Source: DATLYB01 sp964502525 (lineage in GTDB: Bacteria > Bacteroidota > Bacteroidia > Chitinophagales > CAIOSU01). Taken from it: a stretch of DNA of 26,623 nt. Within the stretch, counting starts at the first letter, position 1; the number at the start of each line of letters is the position of its first letter. Both the position numbers and the translations under genes were made by a program. This document shows, piece by piece, positions 8,292 to 17,400 of the stretch. Where the stretch lies: NCBI GenBank assembly GCA_964502525.1, contig CAZCXH010000056.1:1-26623 (forward strand), in the 5' to 3' direction. A model generated the notes under the pieces. It searched no databases. It was not told the DNA's origin and was given only the letters and a program-made list of their open reading frames with translations.

Positions 8292-9308
8292 ATGGCAAAA
8301 ATCAAACTGGAGTATGTATGGCTGGATGGCTATACGCCCGAACCGAATCTCAGGAGCAAAACCAAGGTGATTGACGTTCCCAAATTTAATGGCGAGCTGA
8401 ATCTGGTTCCCGAATGGTCTTTTGACGGCAGTTCAACGCAGCAGGCTACCGGACATAAATCCGACCTTCTGCTGAAGCCCGTTGCTACCTATCCGGATGC
8501 CGGAAGGGAAAATGCATGGCTCGTGATGTGCGAGGTGCTGAACGCTGACGGAACACCCCACGTTTCCAACAAGCGCACCACGTATGCCGATAATGATGAT
8601 TTCTGGTTCGGCTTTGAGCAGGAATATACCTTCGTGGGCGAAAACCGCAGGCCGCTCGGCTTTCCTGAAAACGGATACCCCGCTCCGCAAGGCATGTACT
8701 ATTGCTCCGTTGGCCACATGAACGTGACCGGGCGCGAAATCGTGGAGGAGCACCTCGACCTCTGCCTGAAGGCAGGCTTGAACATCACCGGCATCAATGC
8801 TGAAGTGATGCTCGGACAGTGGGAGTTCCAGTGCTTCGGCAAGGGCAAAAGGGCTGGAGATGATTTGTGGATGGCGCGCTACCTGTTGCACAGGGTTTCC
8901 GAAAAATATGGCGTGTTCGTTGAATTCTTCCCGAAGCCCATCAAAGGCGACTGGAACGGCTCCGGCATGCACTGCAACTTTTCGTTCAATGAGCTGCGTG
9001 AAGTTGGCGGAGAACAGTTGGTGAAAGACCTCATGAAGGAATTTGAAAAATACCACAAAGAGCACATCGCTGTTTACGGCTCCTCCAATGCGCTCCGGCT
9101 CACCGGCTTGCACGAAACACAGCACATCGAAAAGTTCACCTGGGGCATCAGCGACCGCGGGGCATCCATCAGGGTTCCGATTGCAATGACGCTCAACAAC
9201 TGGAAGGGCTACCTTGAAGACAGGCGGCCGGCTTCAAATGCCTGCCCTTATGAGATTTCAGCAAGGATCATCAAAACAACGAACCAACTGTTCAAGGTGA
9301 AGGTTTAA
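8292..9308 (+). CDS. glnII: Glutamine synthetase, eukaryote-like type II (GSII)
   Basis: The protein has 338 residues. It makes glutamine from glutamate, ammonia and ATP in the cytoplasm, and is central to ammonium assimilation. Length and sequence fit the short GSII form known from eukaryotes, some actinomycetes and rhizobia, and Bacteroidota, rather than the 450-residue GSI or 700-residue GSIII. Visible signatures are EWSFDGSSTQ at 41-50, the metal-binding WFGFEQEYTF at 105-114, EVMLGQWEFQ at 171-180, NGSGMHCNF at 222-230 and RPASNACPYEISAR near the C-terminus. The Tyr adenylylation loop of GSI is absent, as expected. It stands alone, between its own promoter-like region and a strong terminator. 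The gene symbol follows rhizobial usage. Confidence 0.95.
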   Translation: MAKIKLEYVWLDGYTPEPNLRSKTKVIDVPKFNGELNLVPEWSFDGSSTQQATGHKSDLLLKPVATYPDAGRENAWLVMCEVLNADGTPHVSNKRTTYADNDDFWFGFEQEYTFVGENRRPLGFPENGYPAPQGMYYCSVGHMNVTGREIVEEHLDLCLKAGLNITGINAEVMLGQWEFQCFGKGKRAGDDLWMARYLLHRVSEKYGVFVEFFPKPIKGDWNGSGMHCNFSFNELREVGGEQLVKDLMKEFEKYHKEHIAVYGSSNALRLTGLHETQHIEKFTWGISDRGASIRVPIAMTLNNWKGYLEDRRPASNACPYEISARIIKTTNQLFKVKV

Positions 9309-9332
9309 CCGGAATAAAAGTTGATTTTTCAG

Positions 9333-9366
9333 AATGGCGGGAATTGAAGTTCCCGCCATTTTTTTT
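9333..9366 (+). terminator. Rho-independent terminator after glutamine synthetase
   Basis: An 11-base perfect stem (AATGGCGGGAA at 9333-9343, TTCCCGCCATT at 9350-9360) with a six-base loop is followed by a run of T to 9366. It lies 25 bases after the stop codon and insulates yicC from the gene before it. Confidence 0.93.
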
Positions 9367-9433
9367 GAATTACCGGAGGGCACTTTAAAACTCCCAAAAT
9401 GTTTTGCTTGCCTTCAATTCTTATTTTTGAACC

Positions 9434-10306
9434 ATGTTACGTTCAATGACCGGTTTCGGAAAAAGCGCTGCCACTGTTGGCGGCAAGACCTTTTCGGTAG
9501 AGGTGCGCTCGCTCAACAGCAAGTATCTCGATCTCAATCTGAAAATTCCAGCCCTGCTCAAAGACCGGGAGATAGATTTCCGCAACCTGCTCTCGGAAGA
9601 GGTGATGCGCGGCAAAACGGAACTGGTGATCGAGGTTCAGCAGGGCGGTGAGGGAGTTTTCTCCATCAACAGGAATGCATTCAAGCAATATTATTCCCAG
9701 CTCGAATCGCTGGCTAAAGAATTGAATGCCCCCGCGGAAAACCTCTTTAACACGGTATTGAACATTCCCGGTGTGTTGTCAGAATCTGATGAACACCTCT
9801 CCGGCCCTGATTATTCCGGTTTGGAAAAAATAATCAACCAAGCCATCAGCAAGCTCGATGATTTCCGGCTGCAGGAAGGCAAACAGTTGGAGAACGACAT
9901 GGTGAAGCGGATACAGCATATTAAAAAAATCAACGCTGAGATAAAAAAGATAGAAGGAAAGCGGAAAACGGAAATAAGAAGCAAGCTCAAGCAGAGATTA
10001 AGCGAGCTTATCAAGTCACGCGAGGTGGATGAGGTGCGTCTCGAACAGGAACTGGTGTTGCATGCCGAGCGGCTCGATATTACGGAAGAGATGGTGCGCC
10101 TCGACAGCCACTGCAACTACTTTCTTGAAGTAATCAGGGACAAAGAGAAATCAAAAGGGAAAAAACTCACCTTCATCTCCCAGGAAATCGGGCGGGAGAT
10201 CAACACGCTCGGCTCCAAATCATACGATGCAGCCCTTCAAAAACTTGCCGTGCAGTTGAAAGAAGAGCTGGAGAAAATCAAGGAGCAGGTGAATAATGTG
10301 CTGTGA
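9434..10306 (+). CDS. yicC: YicC family endoribonuclease
   Basis: The protein has 290 residues, the usual length. YicC/YloC proteins are oligomeric metal-dependent endoribonucleases of the cytoplasm; the E. coli protein affects turnover of small RNAs. The family signature MLRSMTGFGK opens the protein, followed by EVRSLNSKYLDLNLKIP. The C-terminal DUF1732 region includes EEMVRLDSHCNYFLEVI and GKKLTFISQEIGREINTLGS, with long charged helices between. In many bacteria yicC precedes gmk; here no gmk follows and the next gene is on the other strand. TATTTTTG at 9422-9429 looks like a -7 element but is too close to the ATG to drive normal initiation. Confidence 0.93.
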   Translation: MLRSMTGFGKSAATVGGKTFSVEVRSLNSKYLDLNLKIPALLKDREIDFRNLLSEEVMRGKTELVIEVQQGGEGVFSINRNAFKQYYSQLESLAKELNAPAENLFNTVLNIPGVLSESDEHLSGPDYSGLEKIINQAISKLDDFRLQEGKQLENDMVKRIQHIKKINAEIKKIEGKRKTEIRSKLKQRLSELIKSREVDEVRLEQELVLHAERLDITEEMVRLDSHCNYFLEVIRDKEKSKGKKLTFISQEIGREINTLGSKSYDAALQKLAVQLKEELEKIKEQVNNVL

Positions 10307-10421
10307 GAACACTGTGATACCGGACTGGAGACTACGGATAGTGGCGGGGCAGGCTGCTACAGGATCAAACCCAAATTACGCAATATAATTTCTAATGCGT
10401 AGCGATAGATAAATTTGAGGG

Positions 10422-10609
10422 ATGGAATTCGAGATAAGCTATACCAATCAAGAGAAACTCATGACTGATGCCAAAGGCGCAAGCACCGGCATTTGGATTG
10501 CCTTGGTCTTCTTTATAAAGACGCGAAGAAGCAGCTTGTACGTTTTAACGAATTTGTAAAACTCAACAAGGTGATTCTGCTGGCCTTGCTGTTTTCAGAG
10601 GGAAAGTAA
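10422..10609 (+). pseudogene. Possible frameshifted small gene remnant
   Basis: The 309 bases between yicC and the SDR gene contain no intact gene. From ATG 10422 one frame reads MEFEISYTNQEKLMTDAKGA and continues to stop after 44 codons. A second frame, one base earlier, becomes gene-like around 10510 (LLYKDAKKQLVRFNEF) and runs to TAA at 10607. Joining the frames by a single-base shift gives about 60 plausible residues, with charged and then hydrophobic character. The family is not recognised. It could be a decayed gene, a sequencing error or chance. Nothing else is visible in 10307-10421. Confidence 0.3.
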
Positions 10610-10615
10610 CCTCCG

Positions 10616-11473
10616 TTAAATGCGTTCAATCGTTTCCCGTGCCGATAAGAGCCTTATTCCAAGTTTCTTCTGTATCTCATCCGTATCAAATGCCCGCAAC
10701 TGCTTCAATCCTTTCAGGTTTTCCGTGGTAAGCGGCAGCGGCAGGCGCAGCATTTCCGGAATGCGCATCAGCGGATAGATAACAGCGTAGGGGATATTGA
10801 TGAACACGGGGGTTGCATTAATTTTTCCGGCAATCATTCGGTAAAGCTGCTTCATCGTGACGGCTTCGCTTTCAGCCACAGCATAATTGCCGCACAGGTC
10901 GCTTTCGTGGCTTTTCAGGATTACATGGAATAAATCTTCAATCCACACGGTTTGCATCGGCTGCCTTCCCCCGTCAACCATCGGGATGATTTTCGATTTG
11001 CCGATGATGCCCGCAATCTTTTGGAATAATCCTCCTTCCGCGCCAATCACCAAGCCCGGTTTCAGAGTCAGGTCGCGGCTGTTGTCCATCAGCGATTCTG
11101 TTCTCAGTTTGTTCATGCCGTAATGGGAAGTTGCCCCGCCATGGGCTGACGTGGTGGAAATGAAAATGAATTTCGCCTCCGCCCTGCGTGCAAACACCTG
11201 AAGTTTTTTAGCGCCTTCGAAATTGATTTCATCCGCCTGCGGCATCTGGCGCAAGCAGGGCTGCCACGCGCAATGAATCAACAGATCAACTTGTTTCAGC
11301 GGCTCTTCCGCAAAAGGCTTGTTCAGCTCAAACGGAACGATTTGCATTTTCCCTGACGGCAGTCCCGGCTTGCGCTGCATCGCAAACACGGTCCATCCCG
11401 CTTTCGCAAAGCGGTCAGCGAGCGCGCCTCCCACAAAACCGCTCGAGCCGGTGATGGCGACAGAGCGATTCAT
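10616..11473 (-). CDS. Extended SDR NAD(P)-dependent epimerase/dehydratase
   Basis: The protein has 285 residues from the ATG at 11473. That ATG overlaps the TGA of the oxidoreductase upstream (ATGA), so translation is probably coupled; a longer reading from 11533 is rejected for this reason. The N-terminus carries the Rossmann NAD(P) motif TGSSGFVGG. The catalytic triad region is FISTTSAHGGATSHYGMNKL, with Ser, then YxxxK. These features place it in the extended short-chain dehydrogenase/reductase family, which includes nucleotide-sugar epimerases and dehydratases. The substrate is unknown. As the last gene of a three-gene unit with a GMC oxidoreductase, it may act on the same metabolite, for example in modification of a sugar or lipid. 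Family call firm, role inferred. Confidence 0.88.
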   Translation of the reverse strand: MNRSVAITGSSGFVGGALADRFAKAGWTVFAMQRKPGLPSGKMQIVPFELNKPFAEEPLKQVDLLIHCAWQPCLRQMPQADEINFEGAKKLQVFARRAEAKFIFISTTSAHGGATSHYGMNKLRTESLMDNSRDLTLKPGLVIGAEGGLFQKIAGIIGKSKIIPMVDGGRQPMQTVWIEDLFHVILKSHESDLCGNYAVAESEAVTMKQLYRMIAGKINATPVFINIPYAVIYPLMRIPEMLRLPLPLTTENLKGLKQLRAFDTDEIQKKLGIRLLSARETIERI

Positions 11474-13092
11474 GCACTGGTTGATTTTAATGCGTGTTGC
11501 GCCACCCTGTGCGCATTCGCCATCAGCGACCACGCAAACCCCTTGGCGGGGGCAAAGCGGAATCCTGAACCGTCAGCAATGAATATATTTTTTGTGTAAT
11601 GCAGCAGCCCGTCTTCCCGGAGGTGCAGCGGTTTTGCGTCTTCTGAAAATGGAAGCGTCCCGGCATAATGGATGCTGCTTCCCATGCCGGGGTTCACTTT
11701 TCTGATAGGAAGGATTCCCAATTTGAGCAACGCGCTCATGATCATTTTTTCCCGCAAGGCGATTTCCCGAAGTTCGGTTTCGCTATGCCGGTATTGACAG
11801 CAAAGTTTGTCACGAGTTGGCGAAGCGGCATCGGCTTCCAGCCATATTTTCTTACCGGAGCCGTATTGCTCCGGATGATGCACACCGGCAATCAGCAACA
11901 CGGGAAGAAGATTTTTCAAGATCCGCAGGGAAAGCCGCATGGGCAGCGGTATCTCCTTCAGCAGCCTCACATAGAGCAGAGAGCGGTAAGTGTAGAAAGC
12001 TGCAAGGCTGGCGCCAGCGCTGTTTTGTTTGCGGTCGCACACGAGCAGCAGTTGCGTGAGCGCTGTCCTCCTGTCAGGAACGGCAGCATGGCGGTGGCCC
12101 CACGCAACGGAAGGGATATAGGTGTAAGGATGGCATAGCAACGGCAGGGGGTGGTTGATTTTTTTCAGCGAGCGCAACACGATGCGGGCTGTGCTCAGCA
12201 CACCCGTTGCGAGCAGAAGCTTTATCGCCCTGAACTGTATTTTCCTGCCTGTGGAAATATCAATGCACGACACCGATACATGATTATTTTCTTCCTTAAA
12301 TCTGGTTACGAGAACATTGCCTGCATAGGTGAAGTTGGGTTTCTTTTTCAGATCATCCACCGTCATCCACGGGCGGTAAACCGCTTTTTCATGGTCGTCA
12401 TAATATTCCATTTCACGGTAAGTGAATGGTTGCCGGCCGTTCTTTTTTTCGGTGAGAATTGCCATTGCCGGCCGCCCGAGCGAGATGCCCTTTTGCCGCA
12501 GCAATTTCTTTTCCTTCTCATAACGGCTTAGGATGGATTGAATCATCGGCTCAGCTTCTATTGGCGGCATAATGCCGCTGATGCTTCCAGCGCAAAACTC
12601 CTTCACATCGCCTGTTGCCCCGGAGATGCCGATGCGGTTGCCGGTGATTTGATAAGCCGATTCCATCTCCGTGGCGTCAAGCCCTGCCTTGTTCAGTTCG
12701 TCTTTTGAAAACGCATAGCACACGGCTCCCCATGCGTTGCCCAGCCCGCCATAGGCAAGGCTTTCGAGCGGTGAGAACGAATCGGAATAAAATGGCATCC
12801 ATTTCGCAACATCAGCAACAGTGAATTTTTTCGGAGGCGTCAGTTGCGGGCCGGTGGCGGTGGGCCCCCAGGAGTAACTTTCGCCATCATCACCGAGCAG
12901 GTAGCGATATTGGCTGCTGTCATTTTTCCGCAATGCAACAAAATCGGTTTCAGGAAGGAGGCTCCCGTAACGGTTATCGGTTTTGCCTGCATCGAGCATG
13001 AGCACCCGCGCTCCCGACTCAACAAGCGTTTGGGCGGCATGCGCACCGGTCATGCCCGATCCTGCTACAATATATTCGAATATGTTACCCAA
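11470..13092 (-). CDS. GMC-type FAD-dependent oxidoreductase
   Basis: The protein has 540 residues. FAD is bound by the N-terminal dinucleotide motif YIVAGSGMTGAHAAQTLVES, ending in the Asp of LMLDAG. A glycine-rich SLAYGGLGNAWG segment follows, and the GMC C-terminal domain shows SSIHYAGTLPFS (likely active-site His) and ADGSGFRFAPAKGFAWSLMA. Members oxidise alcohol groups of sugars, sterols or polyols; the substrate here cannot be read. The start is TTG at 13092, directly after the TGA of the 132-residue gene and in the same frame. No ATG precedes the FAD motif, so reinitiation, readthrough or a mutated fusion are all possible. The 3' end overlaps the SDR gene by four bases. No signal peptide is seen. 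Confidence 0.88.
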   Translation of the reverse strand: MGNIFEYIVAGSGMTGAHAAQTLVESGARVLMLDAGKTDNRYGSLLPETDFVALRKNDSSQYRYLLGDDGESYSWGPTATGPQLTPPKKFTVADVAKWMPFYSDSFSPLESLAYGGLGNAWGAVCYAFSKDELNKAGLDATEMESAYQITGNRIGISGATGDVKEFCAGSISGIMPPIEAEPMIQSILSRYEKEKKLLRQKGISLGRPAMAILTEKKNGRQPFTYREMEYYDDHEKAVYRPWMTVDDLKKKPNFTYAGNVLVTRFKEENNHVSVSCIDISTGRKIQFRAIKLLLATGVLSTARIVLRSLKKINHPLPLLCHPYTYIPSVAWGHRHAAVPDRRTALTQLLLVCDRKQNSAGASLAAFYTYRSLLYVRLLKEIPLPMRLSLRILKNLLPVLLIAGVHHPEQYGSGKKIWLEADAASPTRDKLCCQYRHSETELREIALREKMIMSALLKLGILPIRKVNPGMGSSIHYAGTLPFSEDAKPLHLREDGLLHYTKNIFIADGSGFRFAPAKGFAWSLMANAHRVAQHALKSTSA

Positions 13093-13491
13093 TCAGCGGA
13101 AGTAGATTTTAAGGATCCATTCGCTCAGCGCCATGAGCGGCACGGTGAGCAATACTTTCGCAGCATCCGTGAAAAAGAGCAGCTGTGATGTTTTTGAGGC
13201 AAGAAAGCGGCTTGCAAGATGCGGCTGCGTTTCCATAACGCCCAGCATGCAAAGGATGCGCCTGCGGATGGCGGATTGAGGAAAGCAGGCGGCAAGTCCG
13301 CTGTCGAAAAAATAAAATACAAACTTATTCGCCAGCATCAGCGACCACAGGCGGCATTCCTTTTCCGTAAGGAAGATATCTTTCATCCGCACGAATGATG
13401 CGTAAAGCGCCCGATCTTCATCCTGCGGTGCACAGTCCAGAAGATATTGCGCGATTTTGCCGGCTTCATCGGGAAGAATTTTTATTTCCAT
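13093..13491 (-). CDS. Conserved-looking small protein preceding the GMC oxidoreductase
   Basis: The protein has 132 residues from ATG 13491 and is not recognised with certainty. It begins MEIKILPDEAGKIAQYLLDC, is mostly helical with several Cys, and ends with a hydrophobic stretch around LLTVPLMALSEWILKIYF that could contact a membrane. Its TGA is followed without a gap by the in-frame TTG of the oxidoreductase, so the two products are made together or even as one chain. Small partner subunits accompany some membrane-bound FAD dehydrogenases (for example gluconate 2-dehydrogenase subunit 3), and position suggests such a role, but no motif proves it. Confidence 0.65.
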   Translation of the reverse strand: MEIKILPDEAGKIAQYLLDCAPQDEDRALYASFVRMKDIFLTEKECRLWSLMLANKFVFYFFDSGLAACFPQSAIRRRILCMLGVMETQPHLASRFLASKTSQLLFFTDAAKVLLTVPLMALSEWILKIYFR

Positions 13492-13514
13492 GATTCGTTT
13501 TATGAACTTTTAAC

Positions 13515-13840
13515 GGCTTTGTTGCATGAATGCGACACCATCAAGCAGAAGATGTTAAACAGCAAGGGGATAAATAAAGCGAGGACGTATGGAAGTTTAA
13601 GTTATGAGAGCAACAAACACCCCACGCCCTCTTGCTGCAAAACGCAGCGCGTACAAGATTACGAATTGGAAGGAATATAACCAATCGTTAAAGCAGCGTG
13701 GCTCTTTGGAGATATGGATATAAGATGTTGTGTTGTCGAAATGGTATTATCAGGGAAAAAAGAACAAGGAAGGACAATTTAAATATTCGGATGTCTGTAT
13801 AGGAATGGCGATGGTATTACATTTTATTATAGTGCGCTAA
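13515..13840 (+). mobile_element. Truncated IS5-family (IS903-like) insertion sequence
   Basis: GGCTTTGTTGCATGAAT at 13515-13531 closely resembles the terminal inverted repeat of IS903-type elements (known form GGCTTTGTTGAATAAATC). A decayed transposase start follows 73 bases later. Only about 325 of the expected roughly 1000 bases remain. No right-hand inverted repeat was found before the lipoprotein gene, so the element is a dead left end. It accounts for most of the gap 13492-13890. Confidence 0.7.
13604..13840 (+). pseudogene. N-terminal remnant of an IS5-family transposase
   Basis: In one frame from ATG 13604 the translation contains KITNWKEYNQSLKQRGSLEI, then an in-frame TAA at 13721-13723, then KWYYQGKKNKEGQFKYSD and VCIGMAMVL. 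These match, in order and spacing, the conserved N-terminal block of IS5/IS903-group transposases (NWxEYNxxLxxRGSL, then WYYxGKxxxGGQFxYSDxCIExALxL). The frame closes at 13838-13840 after sequence that no longer fits the family. The DDE catalytic domain is absent, so no active transposase is made. Confidence 0.75.
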
Positions 13841-13890
13841 CATCAGTTTACCGCATGTGGCAAACCAACGTATGCGCCTGCTGATTTTTT

Positions 13891-14322
13891 TTAATCGTCA
13901 ATTCTTACAAAATCTCCGGACATTGTAAAGACAAGCGCAATGTTGTTGTTAAGTTGTATTTCCTGATTGCTGCCCTGAATCTCCCAGCCAATAACATAGT
14001 TGGTTGGATAATGTGTATTTGCGTAGGCAAGTAAATTGGGTGGAATAACGCTGTCAGGCAATTTTGCATTCCAGTCAATGTCAATGATTTCATTGTTTTT
14101 GTTAAATTCAAGTTTAACGCCATTTGCTAACGTAACTTCATATAACTCGGCATCGTCCTTTTCCTTAACCGCCCGCTGAATTGAAGTTCCTGAAAAATGT
14201 GTTGAGATATATGTTTTTAATTCTGTCGGCAAATCCTGTTCTGAAATAACAGTTTCTTTTTCACAGCTTGTCATTAGGATTAGCGCAAATAATATTGTTC
14301 CAATTGAAATTACCTTTTTCAT
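13891..14322 (-). CDS. PepSY-like (BLIP-like fold) lipoprotein
   Basis: The protein has 143 residues. A lipoprotein signal peptide with lipobox LMTSC gives a lipidated Cys20, so the mature protein is anchored in the outer or inner membrane facing the periplasm. The rest consists of two similar halves: ELKTYISTHFSGTSIQ ... EIIDIDWN and NLLAYANTHYPTNYVI ... GDFVRIDD. This matches the PepSY-like/putative beta-lactamase-inhibitor-like family (DUF2874) that is frequent in Bacteroidota. The function of that family is not settled; binding or inhibition of a partner protein is plausible. It is transcribed alone, 132 bases downstream of the giant surface protein gene on the same strand. Confidence 0.78.
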   Translation of the reverse strand: MKKVISIGTILFALILMTSCEKETVISEQDLPTELKTYISTHFSGTSIQRAVKEKDDAELYEVTLANGVKLEFNKNNEIIDIDWNAKLPDSVIPPNLLAYANTHYPTNYVIGWEIQGSNQEIQLNNNIALVFTMSGDFVRIDD

Positions 14323-14454
14323 GGTTTGTGGTTTTTATTGCTAATGCTACTCTTTTATGGATTTTCGCAACCTCCATTTATCTTTATGGGTAACGGTATT
14401 CTGCACTACCAACCCGATGCCGGAAGATTAAAGACCAGCAAGATTTCAAAGGAC

Positions 14455-17400
14455 TCAGTATTTCACCACCTTGAAAACCTTCATTCCGCTGCTGCCGCTT
14501 ATATTCAGCAGATAAATTCCAGACTGCTGTTGCGACAGGTTAATGCTGAACGTCTGCATGCCCGATACCGCCTGCAATATCTCCTCAACAACTGTCTTGC
14601 CTGCAACGTCTGTGACAATCACATTAAAATCATCTGCATCCCGTACCGACATTTCGATGAACAGTTCATCATGAGTTGGATTGGGATAAACATTAACAGA
14701 GCTTAACGGGTCGAAAGCAGGGATGGCAGTCACGTTTGAAATTACCTGCGTTGATTCCACTATCAGGCTGATATTGTCAACCGTTTCATTGTCAGGTCCG
14801 ATGGTAACCCAGTAAGGAAATGTTGGAATCCCCAGCACTTCAGCATATACCTTGTAAGTGCCATAAGCTACGTTTGAAAAATCCCATTTGCCTGCTGAGT
14901 CAGAGTAGATGTATTGCACCGGATTATCAAATTCATCGAGCAGCATCACCTGCACGCCTTCAATCGGGTCGCCCGGACCAGCCATCTTGTTGGCACCCTG
15001 GCTCACGAAGCCCCCCACAAAGCCGGGACCTCCAGGATTGCTTCCTGCAATCAGCCAGATGTCAATCTGCTGAAAATTGTGATTCACCAAAATTTCCGTA
15101 GCGTAGCTCCAGAACAGCGAATTGCCAAAGTAGGTTGGAACATAGTTGCTGTATCCCAGTGCTGTGGGATTAAGCGCTGCTTTCACCAGATATTTTCCGG
15201 GCGGCACAGTACAGAACTGGTAGTTACCTGACTGGTCAGTAACAGTTGTTCTTATCGCTGTGAGCGTTCCAAGCGCGGTGTCGCTGTAAATGAGATACAC
15301 GGTTGCAGGATATGCAGGATTGGTAGCGGTGCCTTTGGTAACGCGACCGGATACGCAATAATATTGATGCGTAGTGGTGCTGATGAGAATGTATTGACAA
15401 ACATTATCCGAACAGCCGCTGCTGTCATAAATAGTAAGGCACGCCTGGTAAGTGCCGTTCTGCGCGTAGGTATGCGTTGGGTTTTGTGATGTGGAATTAC
15501 TGCCATCGCCAAAGCTCCAGAATGACGAGGTGAAGTTGGAAGACGTATTGTTGAAGGTAACGCTATTGCCGCTTACGGTGTAGCTGAAGGAAGCGCTGCA
15601 AGCGCTCGTATTGCTAACCGTAATTGAATCGCAATAAGAATCCTGGCAATTTGTTCCTGCGATGGACAGGCATACATTGTATGTACCTGCTGAATAAGCG
15701 TGTGTTGGGTTTTGGAGTGCAGATGTATCGCCATCCCCGAAACTCCAATAATAGGAAAGACCGTTCCCGGTGGAACTATTTTGGAAGAAATAATAATTCT
15801 GTTGGTTAGTGTACGTGAATGAAGCATTACACACCGTCACACCTGTTACAGTAATTGTTTTGCAGAAAGTATCAACGCAGCCCGCAGTGTTGAAGATAAT
15901 AAGGCAGGAATTGTAAGTGCCGGAAGATGCATAAGTATGTACCGGGTTTTTTACGGTATCGGTATTGCCATCCCCGAAATACCAATTGTAAAAGAGATTG
16001 CTGCCCTGTGAATAATTTGTGAATGTGTAAACATTCTGCGTGTTAGTTGTACTGAAGTAAGCCTGGCAAGCCGTACTGCCCGGGACATATATAGTTGCGC
16101 AACTCGTATCGCGGCAGCTCGTTGCGCTGTTGATTCCAACCAAACAAACATAGTAGGAGCCTGCCTGCGAATAATTATGGGCAGGGTTTGATTGTGATGA
16201 AACGGTATTGTCTCCAAAGAACCAGTAGTAGGTGGTGGCGTTAGTGGATGTGTTGGAGAACGATACGTTGTTGCCGCTAACGATGTAAGTGAAAGAAGCG
16301 GAGCAAGACGATGGCATGGTGACATTAACCGTTCTGCAAAAAGTATCCAGGCAGCCGGAGGTGTTAGAAATATAAAGACAGGCAGTATATGCGCCTGCTG
16401 CCATGTAAGTATGCGTGGGAGTCTGCTGGTAGGATGTATCGCCATCGCCAAAAGTCCAGAAGATACTGAGGTTGCTGCCCTGCGAATAATTATTGAAAGT
16501 GAACACATTTTGCGAAGTGCCGGAAGTATTGAAATATGCCTGGCAGGGTGTCGGGATGGTAACATTAACCGTTCTGCAAAAGGTATCGAGACAGCCGGAA
16601 GTATTTGAAATATACAGACAAGCGGTATATGCCCCCGCTGCCATGTAAGTATGCGTGGGCGTCTGCTGGTAGGATGTATCGCCATCGCCAAATGTCCAGA
16701 AGATGCTGAGGTTGCTGCCTTGCGAATAATTATTGAACGTGAAAACATTTTGCGAAGCGCCTGAAGTATTGAAATACGCCTGACAAGTACCACCGGCACA
16801 CACCTGAACATGATAAGCAAAGCTTGGACCTCCAAACTGCTGGGATAATTGATCCAATTCACCACTAACCGGGGTAGGCAAGATCGAAACCTTGATAGTT
16901 ACCCATATTGCTATAGGATAGGTTCCGGCAGCGTTATTGGTAGTGCCTGAAAGATTAATACACCCGGATTCCCCGGGATAGAAAAGACTGTCAGGCAAAA
17001 TATCGTGAAAGATATTGGATGGCAAGCCAATGATGCTGTCAATCCTCAGCCATTGCACCGCCACTCCACCTAACGTGTCAAAATTTTCAAAATAAATAGT
17101 TCCCGAAAAAGCTTGTCCGCTAATGATGCAAGGAAATGACGCGGGAGAAGGATAAAGCCCGGGATTACCTGTTGGAGTATAAGAACATGATGACGGAACA
17201 GTAACCGTGATGTTCCTGCAAAACGTATCCAGGCAACCAGAGGTATTGGAAATTATCAGGCAAACATTGTAGATGCCGGAAGTGCTGAATGTGTGAACCG
17301 GAGCTTGCTGCGTTGAAGTGCTTCCATCTCCAAAATTCCATGAATAAGAAAGATTATTGCCTTGCGAATAGTTGATGAATGTATAAACGTTTTGCGAGTT

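Noticed and set aside
8433..9125. 230-residue minus-strand reading inside glutamine synthetase
   Set aside because: It is antisense to a fully recognised enzyme and has no family pattern of its own.
9422..9429. TATTTTTG as a yicC promoter element
   Set aside because: It is four bases before the ATG, so transcription would start inside the coding region.
15951..16865. 304-residue reading opposite or shifted within the PKD gene
   Set aside because: It is a frame shadow created by the PKD repeats; the main frame is supported by domains and a sorting signal.
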